Source: Xenoacremonium recifei
Lineage: Eukaryota > Ascomycota > Sordariomycetes > Hypocreales > Nectriaceae
Reading direction: 5' to 3'
Assembly: GCA_012184525.1 (NCBI GenBank)
Contig: WOFQ01000007.1
Coordinates: forward strand, 186,001-250,000
Length of the DNA: 64,000 nucleotides
Of this stretch, positions 11,714-23,723 are shown piece after piece (position 1 is the first letter of the stretch; each line of letters begins with the position of its first letter). The position numbers and the translations under genes are program-made. Below the pieces are notes generated by a model, which saw only the letters and a list, made by a program, of their open reading frames with translations, was not told the origin of the DNA and did not search any database.

Positions 11714-14045
11714 ATGGTGAAACGAAAGGTCGCGGCGCTCGAGAAGATCGATGCCGACTAGTATGTGGTCAAGGTACCTCGTCAGGGAGTTCACAGCTAA
11801 CACCACATAGTGCGAGTTTGCAGTACAAGATTCGACGAGACCCCAAGTATGTTGAAGCCCATCCCAATGCACCGACGTCGCACGCTGACAGTTCAGATCC
11901 TATAAAGAAGAGTTCGAGAAGCAATGGGAGCAGTACGAATCTCAGCGCGAGATCTTCCTTGTGTCGCCCACGACAGCCTCGGCCGAGTCGATCGAATCAT
12001 TCCATAACATCATCGACCTCATCGCCCACGTCGCCGATTGCTATAAAGAGGAGACGCAGGGTTTCGCCGAGGACCTAAAGGCCATTTTGACGCAGCATCA
12101 TGCCGTCCTCCATCCAGAACTTCGAGAGAAGATCGTAGGAAGTCTGGTACTGCTGCGGCGCAAGGAGATTATCGACTCGACGAACCTCCTAACCGCCCTG
12201 TTCCCTATTCTCGTCGCCTCGCCGAGTAAGACGCTGCGTGCGTTGCTGTTCCAGAAGATTCTGAGCGATTTGCGGAATTCGAACTCGAAAGCCATCAACC
12301 ACCCTCTCAACCGAACGATCCAGACGGTGTTGTTCAATCTTATCTCCGCAGACAGATCCTCGCCGAGGGCCATCTGGGCGATCAAGATTACGCGGGAAAT
12401 GTGGAAACGTCAGCTATGGACCGACTCCAAACCTGTCGACGTCATGAAGGAGGCTTGTCTATCAGATAACGAGAAGGTTGTTATTGGCGGTGTACGTTTC
12501 TTCTTGGGAGGTGACAAGGAGCGCGAGGAGCTCGAGGACGAGAGCAGTGACGAGGAGGTCGATCTGGGCAAGATCAAGCACCAGATTGGCATCAATAAGA
12601 AGACCAAAAAGCAGAAGAAGCAGTACGACAAGGCACTCGACAAGGTCAAGCGACAGGAGCGCAAGAAGAACAAACCTCATCCGCTGAACTTCTCGGCGTT
12701 GCATCTGCTTCACGATCCCCAAGGCTTCGCAGAGCAGCTGTTCTCGAAGCACCTCCAGGGCACGAAGGCGAAGCTATCTTTGGATTCTAGACTGCTGGTT
12801 CTTCAGCTCGTTACGCGGTTGGTTGGTCTGCATAAGTTGACCATTGTGTCGCTATACTCGTGGTTCATCAAGTTCCTCACTCCTCGACAACAAAATGTCA
12901 CCTCTTTCCTGGCATCTCTGGCCCAGGGAGTGCACAATCTGGTTCCTCCAGATGCTGTCGAACCTCTGATCCAGAAGATTGCGAATGAATTTGTCTCTGA
13001 GGCGGCGGCAACGGAGGTTGCAGCTGCTGGTCTGAACTCGATCCGAGAAATTTGCGCTCGACAACCGCTGGCAATGACGGATACACTATTACAAGATCTG
13101 GTCCAATACCGAAAGAGCAAGGACAAGGGTGTCATGATGGCTGCCAAGGGTCTATTGTCCCTTTACAGAGAAGTTCTTCCAGAGCTGCTCAAGAAGCGAG
13201 ATCGTGGCAAGGATGCTACCATCAATCTGATAAACGGCCTCCAGGCGCAACGAAAGTTTGGTGAAGAAGAGGCGGGAGGCATCGAAGGCCTTGAGCTTCT
13301 AGAGAAGTGGAAGGAAGAGGAGAGGAAGAAGAAGAGACTCGCCAAGGGCTTGCCAGAAGATGCAGCCAGCGGTGAGGAGGAGGAGGCTGAAGAGGAGGAT
13401 GGGTGGGAGGTCGCGTCGGATGACAGCAGTGACTCTGGTGGCTGGATCGACGTTTATCATTCTTCCGATGAAGAAGAGGAGGAGGATGAAGCGCCACCAC
13501 TCAAGAAGGTCAAGGCTGGAGATGACTCTTCAGATGATGAAGACGACGACGCAGCCAAGGAGCGAGACAGTGAGATCAACCGAATCTCAAAGCTTGCCAC
13601 CACTACCATCCTAACCCCTGCCGACCTCGCCAAACTCCAAGAGCTCCGCACAGCCGCCTCGGTTGAGAAAGCCATGGGCAACTCACAGCGCCGCAAGCGC
13701 CAGCAAGAGCTCGAGAACCGGCACCGTGATGAAGGTCTTACGGCCGAGCAAATCGAGGCACCTGCTCGACTGCGCAGGCTGACGAAGGAAGAGAAGGTGG
13801 CGCTGGCTCGCGACGGCAAGCCCGCACGCGAGGAGCACAAGAGCACACAAGCCATCCGCAAGAGCAAGTTGCAGGCCGCCGGCAAGAGCACAAGTAACCG
13901 CGAGAAGAACCGCAAGAAGAACTTCTTGATGACGCTGGGCAAGGCGAGGAGTAAACAGAAGAGGAGCTTGGTCGAGACGAGGAAGGTGTTGAGAGGGCAT
14001 GTGGAGAGGAGTACTAGGGGAGGACGGAGGAGGAACGGCACGTAA
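11714..14045 (+). CDS. SDA1: SDA1 family ribosome biogenesis protein, 743 aa
   Basis: Exons 11714-11760, 11811-11846 and 11897-14045; the first two are very short, and joining them gives MVKRKVAALEKID and LQYKIRRDPK, typical of the SDA1 N-terminus. Yeast Sda1 (about 767 aa) is a nucleolar protein needed for 60S subunit maturation and export, and for actin organisation and G1 passage. The body is helical (for example HPELREKIVGSLVLLRRK), followed by acidic stretches rich in E and D at about residues 470-540. A strongly basic tail (KNRKKNFLMTLGKARSK, then RRGGR-like residues) fits a nucleolar, RNA-binding location. Starting at the internal ATG at 11961 would drop the conserved N-terminus, so the spliced start is preferred. 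Confidence 0.93.
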
Positions 14046-14544
14046 GGGGGATGATACCATTCAGGAGCAGCGTGAGGATATTCCTTTCCTGTTGTTCTCG
14101 GTAGAATCCAATTTCATACAGACGGCGCATAAAAACTCAAAGGTCCTTTTTTTTAACACCTACTTTCGCCTCTACTTTGCGTTAACTGAAGGGTATGTCG
14201 CTCTTCGACTGGAGTTTAGTCTAAGACTTTGCCAAAATCTACTACTTTACAGAAAAGATCGGGCATTGCACCTCCAACTCTAAGTTCTGAGGCAAAAAGC
14301 AATAGGAAATATCGAAACGTTGCGTTTGAAAACGACACAAGTGATTTTAAGCGTCTTGAACACACAAAAAAATAGAGACATCGTCAATAATGAGACTCAG
14401 GTTCACCTTGCCTTCTAACATACCCTACACCAGCACAGCGAAAAAAAAACCCCCACCACCCCACCTTCCGCAAAACCATCTCGAAAATCCCGCTCCAGGA
14501 ACATAGTTAGCAATAGCGACCCCCCTCTTCAACAACAAGAACCA
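14046..14544. other. Intergenic region between SDA1 and the tRNA-Gly array
   Basis: About 500 bases with A- and C-rich patches, including a run of A near 14441-14449 beside CCCCCACCACC. No gene supported. Confidence 0.5.
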
Positions 14545-14625
14545 GCGTGATTGGTTTAGTGGTAAAATTCATCGTTGCCATGCAGCAGCGTCGATGAGCC
14601 CTGGGTTCGATTCCCAGATCACGCA
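14545..14625 (+). tRNA. tRNA-Gly (anticodon GCC), copy 1, with 10-nt intron
   Basis: The acceptor stem is GCGTGAT paired with ATCACGC, followed by discriminator A. The A-box region reads TGGTTTAGTGGTAAAATTC and the T arm is CTGGG TTCGATT CCCAG. The anticodon stem CATCG/CGATG encloses T-T-GCC-A, then a 10-nt intron (TGCAGCAGCG), then T38. The intron sits just 3' of position 37, the canonical eukaryotic site. The mature form is 71 nt. Only 5 nt separate its 3' end from copy 2, with no T-tract between them. Confidence 0.95.
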
Positions 14626-14630
14626 GCTAA

Positions 14631-14713
14631 GCGTAATTGGTTTAGTGGTAAAATTCATCGTTGCCATCTTCGCAACATTCGATGAGCCCTGGGTTCGATT
14701 CCCAGATTACGCA
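14631..14713 (+). tRNA. tRNA-Gly (anticodon GCC), copy 2, with 12-nt intron
   Basis: Same mature body as copy 1 except for an acceptor pair changed from G-C to A-T (GCGTAAT/ATTACGC). The intron after A37 is 12 nt and unrelated to that of copy 1. A TTTTT tract about 15 nt downstream, near 14729-14733, is the first plausible RNA polymerase III terminator after copy 1, suggesting that copies 1 and 2 may share one transcript. Confidence 0.95.
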
Positions 14714-14828
14714 ACAACGCCTGAGATTTCCTTTTTGCTCTTTTGCATGAGGATTCTTTTGGTCCAGAAATCTCTGCGTCTTCGTCTTGGGCCACAATTG
14801 CCTCATCATACTTTCATCAACTCGTCAA

Positions 14829-14909
14829 GCGTAATTGGTTTAGTGGTAAAATTCATCGTTGCCATCTGCAACTCTCGATGAGCCCTGGGTTCGATTCCCA
14901 GATTACGCA
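14829..14909 (+). tRNA. tRNA-Gly (anticodon GCC), copy 3, with 10-nt intron
   Basis: The mature sequence is identical to copy 2, with GCGTAAT/ATTACGC acceptor stem and discriminator A. Its intron after A37 is 10 nt and differs from both other copies. It lies 115 nt after copy 2, beyond that copy's T-tract, and is followed by TTTTT near 14939-14943, so it is probably a separate transcription unit. Confidence 0.95.
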
Positions 14910-14960
14910 TCGAAACAGGCCGTTCGGCTGTCAATTACTTTTTGCCAGTTATTGATATGT

Positions 14961-16522
14961 CTACGTAGACACCGGTGCTTCGTGTCCACCTTCTCTCTCC
15001 TCGACTGCCTCCCCTCCCCCCTTTTCTTCATCCATGGTGTGCCCCTGAATCCCGACCTCCGTCTCACCAAAAGAGTCCACAACCTTTTTGTAGGACGGCA
15101 AGAAATTGACGCAAAGAGGGTACGACCAAGCCAAGGTTAGAAAGATTAGCGGCACAAACATGGCCTTGCCAGTACCGTATGTGTCAGAAGCTGCTCCAGT
15201 CATGGGTGGGATGCAGGCACCGCCTACTACGCCGCCAACAATGAAGCCACTTCCTCGCTTGGTATGCCGACCGAGACCTCGCATACCCAAAGCAACGATT
15301 GTGGGGAAACAAATGGACTCAAAGAATAACACACAGTAGAGCAGTGAGACACCGGTGTTTCCTCGCTGGGTGATAGCTGGAGCAAGGAAGACCAGACACA
15401 TTGTCAAGTACACCAGGAACACTTTTCGAGGCCTGACGTAGCGCATGATCCCCGTACCGGAAAATCGCCCAACAGCGAAAGCCGCCTGAGCACCAGCAAA
15501 GAACTTGGAGCCCGTGGAGTTTGATGTCCCTGGTCGTGTTTCTGTGGCGTAGTTGATGAAGAAGCTGGCAATGGCCACTTGGGCGCCGGTGTAGCAGAAT
15601 TGAGCGAACGCGGCGTGAAAGAGCTTGTATTGTTTGTATAGGGGCTTGTCGTCTGCATCGCAATGCGTTTCTTCGGCTTGAAATGCCATATCTAGTCATG
15701 CGTTAGCATCTTAACGTTACAGGTTGGATGAGTATAGAGCGTTCTCACCAGCGTCGGTGATTTCGGGAATTTTCGTAAACAAGAATAATGTGGCAAGTAG
15801 CAGCACGAAGACAGCGATGGCGAGATAGACCCATTGGACATTGGCCAAAGCACGTTCGTCGTTGAACTTGAAGAAGACGTACGATCCCAGGACTGGTGCA
15901 ACGACGGTTCCCACGCCGTTGAACGCTTGGGAAATATTGATTCGGATCTCGGAAAAGCGAGGAGGGCCGCAGACTAGGCATATTAGTAACAGATAGAATA
16001 AAGAGGAACTAGGTGGCTTGCCGGTGATGTATGGATTGGCAGCAGTCTCAAGAGAACCCAGGCCATTGCCAATTATAAAGATGGATGCACAGAACCCACC
16101 AAACGACTTGGCTTTGATGCATGGAATAGCAATGAGAGCGCCAATGGCATAAAGACACAAGCCCCAGATGAAGACAGCCTTGTAGGAGAAATGGCGTAAG
16201 ATCCATGCAGCATGACCGAGAGACGCGAGCGGGTATGCCCTAGAAGCTGGATTAGACGCTGGTGTGAATGATTGCCATCGCATACATACCCAAAGTACGC
16301 AGCCTGAAGTCCAGAAGATCGAGCACGGTCGATGTGTAGGGTTACCTGGAAATGTTTGTTGAGAGTATCAAGCAAGCCATAACTGAAGCCCCAAAGGAAG
16401 AAGAGAGTGGTGACCAAGGCGAGAGGCCAGATGGACTCTCGAAGGGTGAGCTCAGCAGCTCTGGTTAGTCGGTCATCGGAGACTCGAAGCGAGCGCCTTT
16501 TAACAAATTCTTTGAAACCCAT
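14961..16522 (-). CDS. FucP-type MFS sugar transporter, 468 aa
   Basis: Minus-strand exons: 16522-16290, 16239-16022, 15973-15749 and 15691-14961. Splicing yields the L-fucose permease (FucP) family pattern: a first membrane helix LVTTLFFLWGFSYGLLDTLN, then QAAYFGAYPLAS, NGLGSLETAANPYIT and CGPPRFSEIRIN, with about 12 helices in all. It should be a plasma-membrane proton-coupled sugar importer; the substrate (fucose, glucose or similar) cannot be read off. The second intron (16021-15974, 48 nt) has a GC donor (GCAAGC) and a CTAG acceptor; splicing it restores YITVCGPPR, strong evidence that it is real. Unspliced, it stays in frame and inserts 16 residues. The C-terminal tail is Glu/Gly-rich. 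Confidence 0.9.
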
Positions 16523-18021
16523 GGTGAGTTGAAAGATAAAATACCGATGGATTGTGCTAAGGTAGTAGGATAGTCTAGGCGGAGCGAACCTGTGGCATAT
16601 CTGGGGGACTCGCTGTTTATCTCTGAGATGCTTCTATTTTGCCTCATTGGGCAGCAGGCATTCCCGGCTAATTCGCTGAACTGTCCGACACCGAATATGC
16701 TTTCGCAACACGACCTAGAGCCCGGGATCGTCATCATCAGAATGACATCGTCGCATCAAGCTGGGGGTCACTCGACCCCATGGGGAAGCAGGAGAGGGGG
16801 CGAACAAGGGATCGTCGGCCGCCTCCACCTCAACATCACAACCTGTTGGAGAAATGCTGGGGTATGTTGCGGGGGAACTATGCGGAATCAAACAAGCCGA
16901 TTGGCAAAGCGAGTCTGGTTCTTGACTTCTCGATGCAATGTTATACCGAGCTGGGTTTCCATTGGGCGAGAAGCTTGGGGTTCGTGCTTCGAGAGTCGTA
17001 TTCCCGTGGTGCGATTCGCTCGGCAGAAGTAAACGAGGGGGGCCAAGGCGATAGAGGACCAGGGAGTTGTCGACCAACATGTTGTGGTTGCTGGGATTGT
17101 TTGGAGCGGATCCGACGTTTCGGCCGTGATGCTGCAAGGGGAGGACATGCCATACATGAGTCGGTTATCTCGTGATGTCTTGTATTGTTGCTCGGGGATA
17201 TCACCGACGAAGCCCAGGGTCTTCATATCAGACATAGCAAGAGACGATGATGGAGGGGAGACAGATACGAGGAACACTGAGCCTTGTAGGCACGAAGCGA
17301 AGTACACCACTCTCACCTCACCGCATCCCCATGGTCTTTTCGCCTTCCATTTTCGTTTTGGGGGATCTGCATCAGTTGAATCTGCCGAAGCCAATGACGT
17401 CGCTATGCTTTGGCCTCGGGGAATTTCCACCCACTTCTCTCCGGTCTGGCTAAATAAGGCACAGAATATGCATGATTTTACCCTCGTCTAGTATTCCCAC
17501 TCTGCCCCTCAGACAGGCATGTGCCCCCGGCGACCTGTCTTTGAGACGGCATGCCTCACTTCTCGGCCAAAGCCTCGGACTCTCGGGTCTTGGGAAATCC
17601 ACCAATGCTTGACAGTTCTGAAGCCTGGTCTTTCTCGTGTTTTGGGTAACATGGCGAATAACTGACGAATAAGAGGTGGTTGCAATTGGCTTTCGGCGGT
17701 TTATTTAATGTTTTCTCTAAGGGTTTAAGAAAAGGAATGAATGAAGATCTCGGGGACATATACCGTCGCCATCACCTGGGCTTGGCCCGACGGCTTGACC
17801 TGAGTGGTAAGCTTGCACGCTTTCATTTCTCACCTCACGCCTTACCTCTCTCCCTCTGCTAGAGAAGTAAAATATGCGAGAGCAGCAAGGGGTCAACCGG
17901 CAAGTGCCGAGATTCTAGGCCTGCGCCGAAAAGGGGTCTTACGAACTGCTATCAGGCAGCCTTGGAGTTGTGTAGGGAGTTTGTATGTTACGTGACTTCT
18001 CAAGTTCTCCAACGGTCGCTA

Positions 18022-18520
18022 CACGTGGTCGTTTCATTGGCCATGAGTGTTCAATGCTTTTCCCAACTTAATGGCTGAAGCAGCCACTGGCGTATGTTAA
18101 AGTTTTGGACGTTGAGATCGAAGCACGTGAAATGTCTAAGGTTATTGCTGATGTTGCTCAGTATTCCTGTAGAGCCGTTGGTTTTGAGGTTGTGTTGTGG
18201 AAGTCTCCTCCTGGTAGTGCCCATGAATCCTTCTATCAATCCTATGGTCACCCATAGGCACATGAAGAATGCTGTATGGGGGAGCCACGGACGTGTTGCT
18301 CTTTCCGGGTGGCTCTCGGAAGCTTGCTTGGGATCTCGTCTCGTTAAGTGGTATACCTGCTCAGATTTGATATGGCGAGTATTCCTGACCGAGGCATACC
18401 TTCAAACTCAGGAGCAGCTGTACCGCTCGTTACTGCTTCGGAAACTTCCATCCAACTCAAAAGTGCAGGTGCCTCCGGCATCTGTCTCTACCTGTTGCTT
18501 CCCGAGAAGATGCTCACGTG
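18022..18520 (+). promoter_or_regulatory. Three CACGTG E-boxes upstream of the phosphate permease
   Basis: CACGTG occurs at 18022-18027, 18124-18129 and 18515-18520, that is 683, 581 and 190 nt before the permease ATG. CACGTG is the core site of the bHLH phosphate-starvation activators Pho4 (yeast) and NUC-1 (Neurospora), whose targets include this transporter class. Their role here is inferred from motif and context. Confidence 0.45.
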
Positions 18521-18625
18521 GGTTGGATACTGTTTGCATCGGTCTTCTCGTAGCTATTTTGCATTCCCTCACATTGCTCGCGTGACCTCACGCGACCTCC
18601 CTCAGCCCTCCTCCCAGGACTCCCC

Positions 18626-18636
18626 TTTTATATATC
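18626..18636 (+). promoter_or_regulatory. TATA-like element of the phosphate permease
   Basis: TTTTATATATC lies about 75 nt before the ATG at 18710 and is followed by a C/T-rich leader (CTCTTCCTCTACCCTCC), a usual start-site context for inducible fungal genes. Confidence 0.4.
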
Positions 18637-18709
18637 TTACTCTTCCTCTACCCTCCTCTCCTCCTGGAAGTGAGGACTACACCACAAGTCATTACTAGGA
18701 ATCGCCATC

Positions 18710-20516
18710 ATGGCAGCTTTACCACAATTCAACTATCTCTTTGCTATTGGAACTGCGTTCGCCTTTCTCGATGCATGGAACATCGGTGCCAACGATGTCG
18801 CCAACTCGTGGGCCTCGTCCGTCTCATCACGGTCGATAACGTATTTTCAGGCCATGATCGGTGCCTCCATAATGGAATTCAGCGGTGCCCTGGGCGTAGG
18901 AGGTCGCGTTGCCGATACCATTCGAACCAAGGTTGTCGACATTGACGCATTCGATGAGGAACCGGCTATGCTCATGCTAGGCATGGTCTGCGCCATTGTT
19001 GCCTCTGCCAGTTACCTCACGATGGCGACCAGATTGGGCTTCCCGGTGTCGACGACCCATTCGATCCTTGGCGGCGTCTTGGGCATGGGTGTCGGTGCCC
19101 TTGGAAGTCCCGGAATCACCTGGGTTGGGTATCATGACGATGGCTCTATCGACCTCACCGATGGTGTGCTACAGGTACGCTCCAAACAACGCCACTTCGA
19201 AGTGCCTTTCTGATCGTTTGTCTAGGTGTTCCTTGCTTGGATCATTGCACCATTGCTATCCGCCATCTTCAGTGTCCTGATTTTCCTCCTCACGAAATAC
19301 GCAGTGCTTCTCCGAGACAGTCCGGCCAAGAAAGGGCTGATACTAGTCCCCTTCTACTTCTGGCTCACTGCTTCTATGATCACTATGCTTCTCCTCTGGA
19401 AGGGAGGAAGTTACGATGTGGCTCTTCATAGCGCCGCTATTCCTGGCGTTGTCATCGCTACTGGCGCTATCTGGGGTATTCTCATGACCATTTTTCTCGT
19501 CCCATGGCTATATCGTATCGTCATCAAAGAGGATTGGCAGCTGAAGGGCTACCACATCTTCCTAGGCCCTTTACTTCTCCGCCGCGGCCCAGTTCCTCCG
19601 CCTCCAGCAAACTTCCAGGGAATCGTCCGAAACTTCTACGAAGGCCACCTCACTCGAGAAGAACTTGACGCGCTTCGTGCCGAGCGTGCCGCTCAGTCCA
19701 ACGAAGAAGTCGAAGGCCAACATGAAAACTCGAGGGAAAAAATCGATGAGCCTCCAACCGAGAGAAAATCCCTTGTCGGTCCTAAGCCTTCTGGTCCTTG
19801 GTACTCAGGTGCCTTTATTTGGTGGTGTATCAAGTTTGCTATACTACACGGTGTAGACAAGGACATCGTGAGCTCACAATCAGATCAGTCAGCTGTCGCT
19901 GGCGACGTTGGAGAGATCCATGCTTGTGCGAGGCACTTTGACAACCGTGCTGAGTTCCTCTACACCTTTCTGCAGGTCATGACGGCAGCATCTGCCTCCT
20001 TTGTCCATGGCGCAAACGACGTAGCCAATGCTGTCGGTCCATACGCTTCCATCTACCAAATTTGGCAGTCTGGAGAAGTCCCTGGCAGCAAGGCCCAAGT
20101 TCCACTTTGGATCCTCGCTTTCGGGGGAGGCGGTATTGTCTTGGGGCTTTGGACTTATGGCTACAATATCATGAGGAATTTGGGGAACCGAGTCACTCTG
20201 ATGTCCCCAGCTCGAGGGTTCTGCATGGAGCTCGGGTCTGTGATCACCATCGTGATGGCTACACGGCTAAGTAAGAAAATCCATGATGCCAACCTATGAG
20301 AGATGTACGCTAATATTCTTCACAGAGCTGCCTGTATCTACTACACAGTGTATCACCGGCTCCATTGTCGGCGTCGGCCTCTGCAATGGCACTTGGCGAT
20401 CCATCAACTGGCGCATGGTCGGATGGATCTACCTGGGATGGTTCATCACTGTGCCGACCGCAGGCATAATCTCAGGAGCTCTCATGGGATTCATCACCTA
20501 TGCACCTCGCTGGTGA
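18710..20516 (+). CDS. PHO89: Na+/phosphate symporter, Pho89/PHO-4 type, 566 aa
   Basis: Three exons: 18710-19174, 19226-20270 and 20326-20516. The PHO4/PiT signature appears twice, as expected of the inverted repeat: NIGANDVANSWASSV near residue 25 and HGANDVANAVGPYA in the C-terminal half. Each has a matching PVSTTHS or PVSTTQC motif. A hydrophilic, charged cytoplasmic loop (about residues 290-350) divides the two membrane halves. Family members (yeast Pho89, Neurospora PHO-4, about 590 aa) are high-affinity plasma-membrane phosphate importers, induced by phosphate starvation. The three upstream CACGTG boxes agree with such control. Together with MIR1, 8 kb away, the window holds both a cell-surface and a mitochondrial phosphate carrier; I read this as coincidence. 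Confidence 0.95.
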
Positions 20517-20974
20517 CCGACTGGAAACTTTCTTTCTCTTTGAATACGTGGCAGACAAGCACATAAGAGAGATTTGATGTTGTGAAAGAGGAGAATACTG
20601 GCGTGTTGGAACGTGCAAGCCGAAGGATAGGGTATCTTAGGTGAATAGACCTCTTTCCCCTTGGCGCATGGATCAAACAAGAAATAGGCCCGAAGTCTTG
20701 CTACAGCAGCCAAAGTTTCCGGGACTTTGATGGAGAGAACTCTGTGGCTGTGCACATGGTGTCGAGGATGGCCTTCAAGGTTCTTTAGGGTTCACCTCGG
20801 AGGTGGCCGACGCATGAAAGCCGTTTATGAGACGCGTTACCTTACTGAAATTATCCACGATGAGCAAAGCTCCAGAAATGTTGGACCGAATAGCCCACTG
20901 TTCTATGTTACTATGTACCGTAGTCCTCGGTCTCCGACTCGGTTGACGCCCACTTCCCCATGCCGCAGGGTATC
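20517..20974. other. Convergent 3' region
   Basis: About 460 bases between the stops of the phosphate permease (plus strand) and the transcription factor (minus strand). No gene or repeat supported. Confidence 0.5.
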
Positions 20975-23723
20975 CTAGTAATGTGGATGTGGTCCGAGAT
21001 CGAAGTGCCTTGTCAAGAAGTCTAGATCGGTGTCCAACATGAACTCATTCAGGTCAATCTCCATAGGAACCTGCCTCGGCGCAATGCCGGGGTTGAACAT
21101 CCGTGAAGACGGCGTATTTTGAGTTACGACACCCGTTCCATTGCCGTTTCGGCCCAGAGAATGGGTATTTGGATGTGTATTCGGGCCAAGATTATCCAGG
21201 GAAGCTAGAGAAAATATTAGTGAGAAGCATAAAATGGCATCTAACTAAGACATACAAGCACTGATGGGGACAAGGTTGAGCTGCGAGAGATAGCTGACAC
21301 ATCGCTCTACGACGCGGTTGCCCCGATCGAGATTCTGGAGGGCTTCGATAGCCATGTTGAAATATGGAAGAGACTGCTCAACGAACTCCCAGCGGGAGAG
21401 GCGCTTGGGGTCGTTTTGGATGTCGTTGCGAGCGACATGTGTAGCGGCGAAGATGACGAGGCCGGCGTTGAAGGCTTAAATGAGTCAGTTACTAATTGAC
21501 GGCGGATGCTTGTTCTCTGAGAGGACTTACTATAGAAAAGCGAGTAATTCCATGCCCCAAGCAAGTCGCGGCGCCAGCCCGTCGACAGCACGATGGTGTG
21601 GACAATAGAGATGACGACAATGGCGGAGTGTATGCAGGTCTCAACACTACTAATGCCCAGTTGCTGTACCTTTCCTCTCTCACTACCGCCCTTGGACCGC
21701 GAAGACGTAGAGGAACAGCCGCATGATTCGAGAAACTTTTCTAGGATGGGCCGGTGCAACAGGATGCACAGGTTATGGTAGCGCACCGAGAGCACGTTGA
21801 TGAAGCGTTCAGTGATCTTGTTGTCTAGCTCCATGCGATCCAGGTCCTGCGGCGTCAGGGGCGTATCGTAGACACGCATATGTAGTGGTGCCAGTTGGGA
21901 CTTCCACTCCTCAAGTTCCTGTTCGACGCGAAGCACCAGCGAGATAATTTCCGAATCGGTGCGGTACTCCTCCAGGCCGAGATTCTGACCATAGCAGGTC
22001 TCGACTATGCGGTACATGACATTGTAGAGCTTTCTGGGAGAGGTGAGATTCTGCCAGTGGAGGATTGGTTGGAAAAGGGGACTTACATGGTTGCTGTGTA
22101 GCACATCGCATCCATCTGTGGGCTCGGCGTCGGTTGGGGCGTCTGGCCAACGATTTGGAGGTTTGTGCTGGGCATATCAAGTTTGAGGTAGTTTTCGGGT
22201 ATCATTGACGGTCGTCCAAATGTCATGCTCAATGTCCTGTCTAGGAGTATGCATCCAAACCAGACCCGTTTACGGATCTCGCATTCTAGCGGAGGGAAAC
22301 CCTTGTTCGTCTTGGGAGAGTGCAAGCCCAGTTGAAGAGCTGTGGTAATAGCCAGTCCGTGGACAGTCCATGCTTGAACCGACTTCTGTGTGCCTTGGAG
22401 ATACTGCCCCAGGATTAGAAGGTATTGTGCTAAGTTTGTCAGTGTCTTAGCCACAGGAATGCATCTTCGACACTCACCCAGTTCTAGACTAATATTCCGT
22501 CGCGATTCCTTATCACAAAGCCCATTTGCTCTTTGATAGTAAACGTCTGACTCCTCAATTCTCTTCTCCGCCGACGTCGGCGCCTCAACATATAGCGTTG
22601 TTGCCATAGCCAGTATGATATTTAACAGGCCTAGCCACGTGCGCCGCGCGGAGGTGAAGTTACTGCGCTTCAGCTCAAAGTAAGTTGCACAGAACGACTC
22701 CTCATGCACAAATGGCAGCAGCTGACCCGTCTTCTGGAAGTACTCCTTGATCAGGCTCCAGATACGTGACTCGGGTGGCAGCGCGTAAATGTTGACGGGC
22801 TCGCGTGAACGATTGGGGCGGCGCCCATTCAGATCGTCGTCGTCGAGGCTTACCGGGTGAGGTCGCGAGACGCTCATTCCACCAGAAACATCGCGTGCGT
22901 GGTTGGATGGTGAGGGGAAGGCCTGGCTGAGATCGCCGGCTCGGGCCATGGCTAGGGAGATGTGGCGGAGGAATGCGATGTTGGATGAAGGGCCTGACCC
23001 ATGTTAGAAAGATCATCTTGAACCGGGAGAGGTTGACTTGCCAAAATATCCCCAGTCTTCTTCATCTGTAAACTTGATGGCCCCCATGCCGTCAATATTG
23101 TCTTCAGCCGTGTCCATCTCTCCCATCCCTCCGTTCCCCTGATAGAGAACCGGAGGCGAGGGTGGGGACGCGACACTGCTCTCTCTTTGTCCTCCATCGC
23201 GTCTTTCTCGAGCATTTTCTTGTGAAGTTGGAGCGGCGATCAGCGACGTGCCCTGGTTCTCCTGAACACGTTCCAAGACGGTTTCGATGTCTTGGAGTCT
23301 CTTTTCTAATCGCTCCAGGAAACTATTTCGACAAACGTCAACACCCGCTTCACTTTTATGGAAAGTCTTGCTTACGATCTACCAACTGTAAGGTTGGTGG
23401 TAATGCCCGCCTGCTCATAAATGCATTCACACCCCAATTCACAGCACAACGAACATTTCGGTCGCCTGCCATCACACTGCGCAGATACATTAGTGTAAGA
23501 AAGCGTTGGAGCATAATTAAAGCATGGCAATACGTACACGTGATTTCCGATGTCTGCAGTTGCTGCATGCCAATGCTACCCTTCGACGTTTGCTAGGGGG
23601 GTTGAGTTGCAGATGATCCGAAGCTGGACCCTGTACAACACTGGCTGTCTCCGACCCATTTTGCGACTGCGAAGGTGAGCTTCGTCTCCGGCGCTGCTGC
23701 TGGGGCTCGCTCTGGACCGACAT
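20975..23723 (-). CDS. Zn2Cys6 fungal-specific transcription factor, 792 aa
   Basis: Eight minus-strand exons: 23723-23538, 23476-23376, 23322-23042, 22993-22478, 22429-22087, 22033-21531, 21474-21256 and 21204-20975; the total of 2,379 nt is in frame. The binuclear zinc cluster is split by the first intron: ACSNCRHRKSR joins CDGRRPKCSLC and ELGCECIY, giving the CX2CX6CX6CX2CX6C spacing at about residues 53-81. A coiled-coil linker follows (FLERLEKRLQDIE). The fungal_trans domain begins near YFGPSSNIAFLRHIS and contains QYLLILGQYLQGTQ and RKRVWFGCILLDRTLSMTFGRPSMI. Intron 3 (23041-22994) uses a GC donor (GCAAGT), needed to rebuild GYFGPSSN. It lies next to catabolic genes on the same strand and may regulate them; that is inference from position. 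Confidence 0.88.

Larger units (their letters stand above)
16523..18709. other. Intergenic region between sugar transporter and phosphate permease
   Basis: A 2.2-kb divergent intergenic region. ORFs of up to 163 codons (for example 18094-18585) show no domain and erratic composition, so I do not call them. It holds three CACGTG palindromes and a TATA-like TTTTATATATC in the part nearest the phosphate permease. No mobile element seen. Confidence 0.5.

Noticed and set aside
18094..18585. 163-codon ORF before the phosphate permease
   Set aside because: No domain, uneven composition, and it overlaps the likely promoter with CACGTG and TATA elements.
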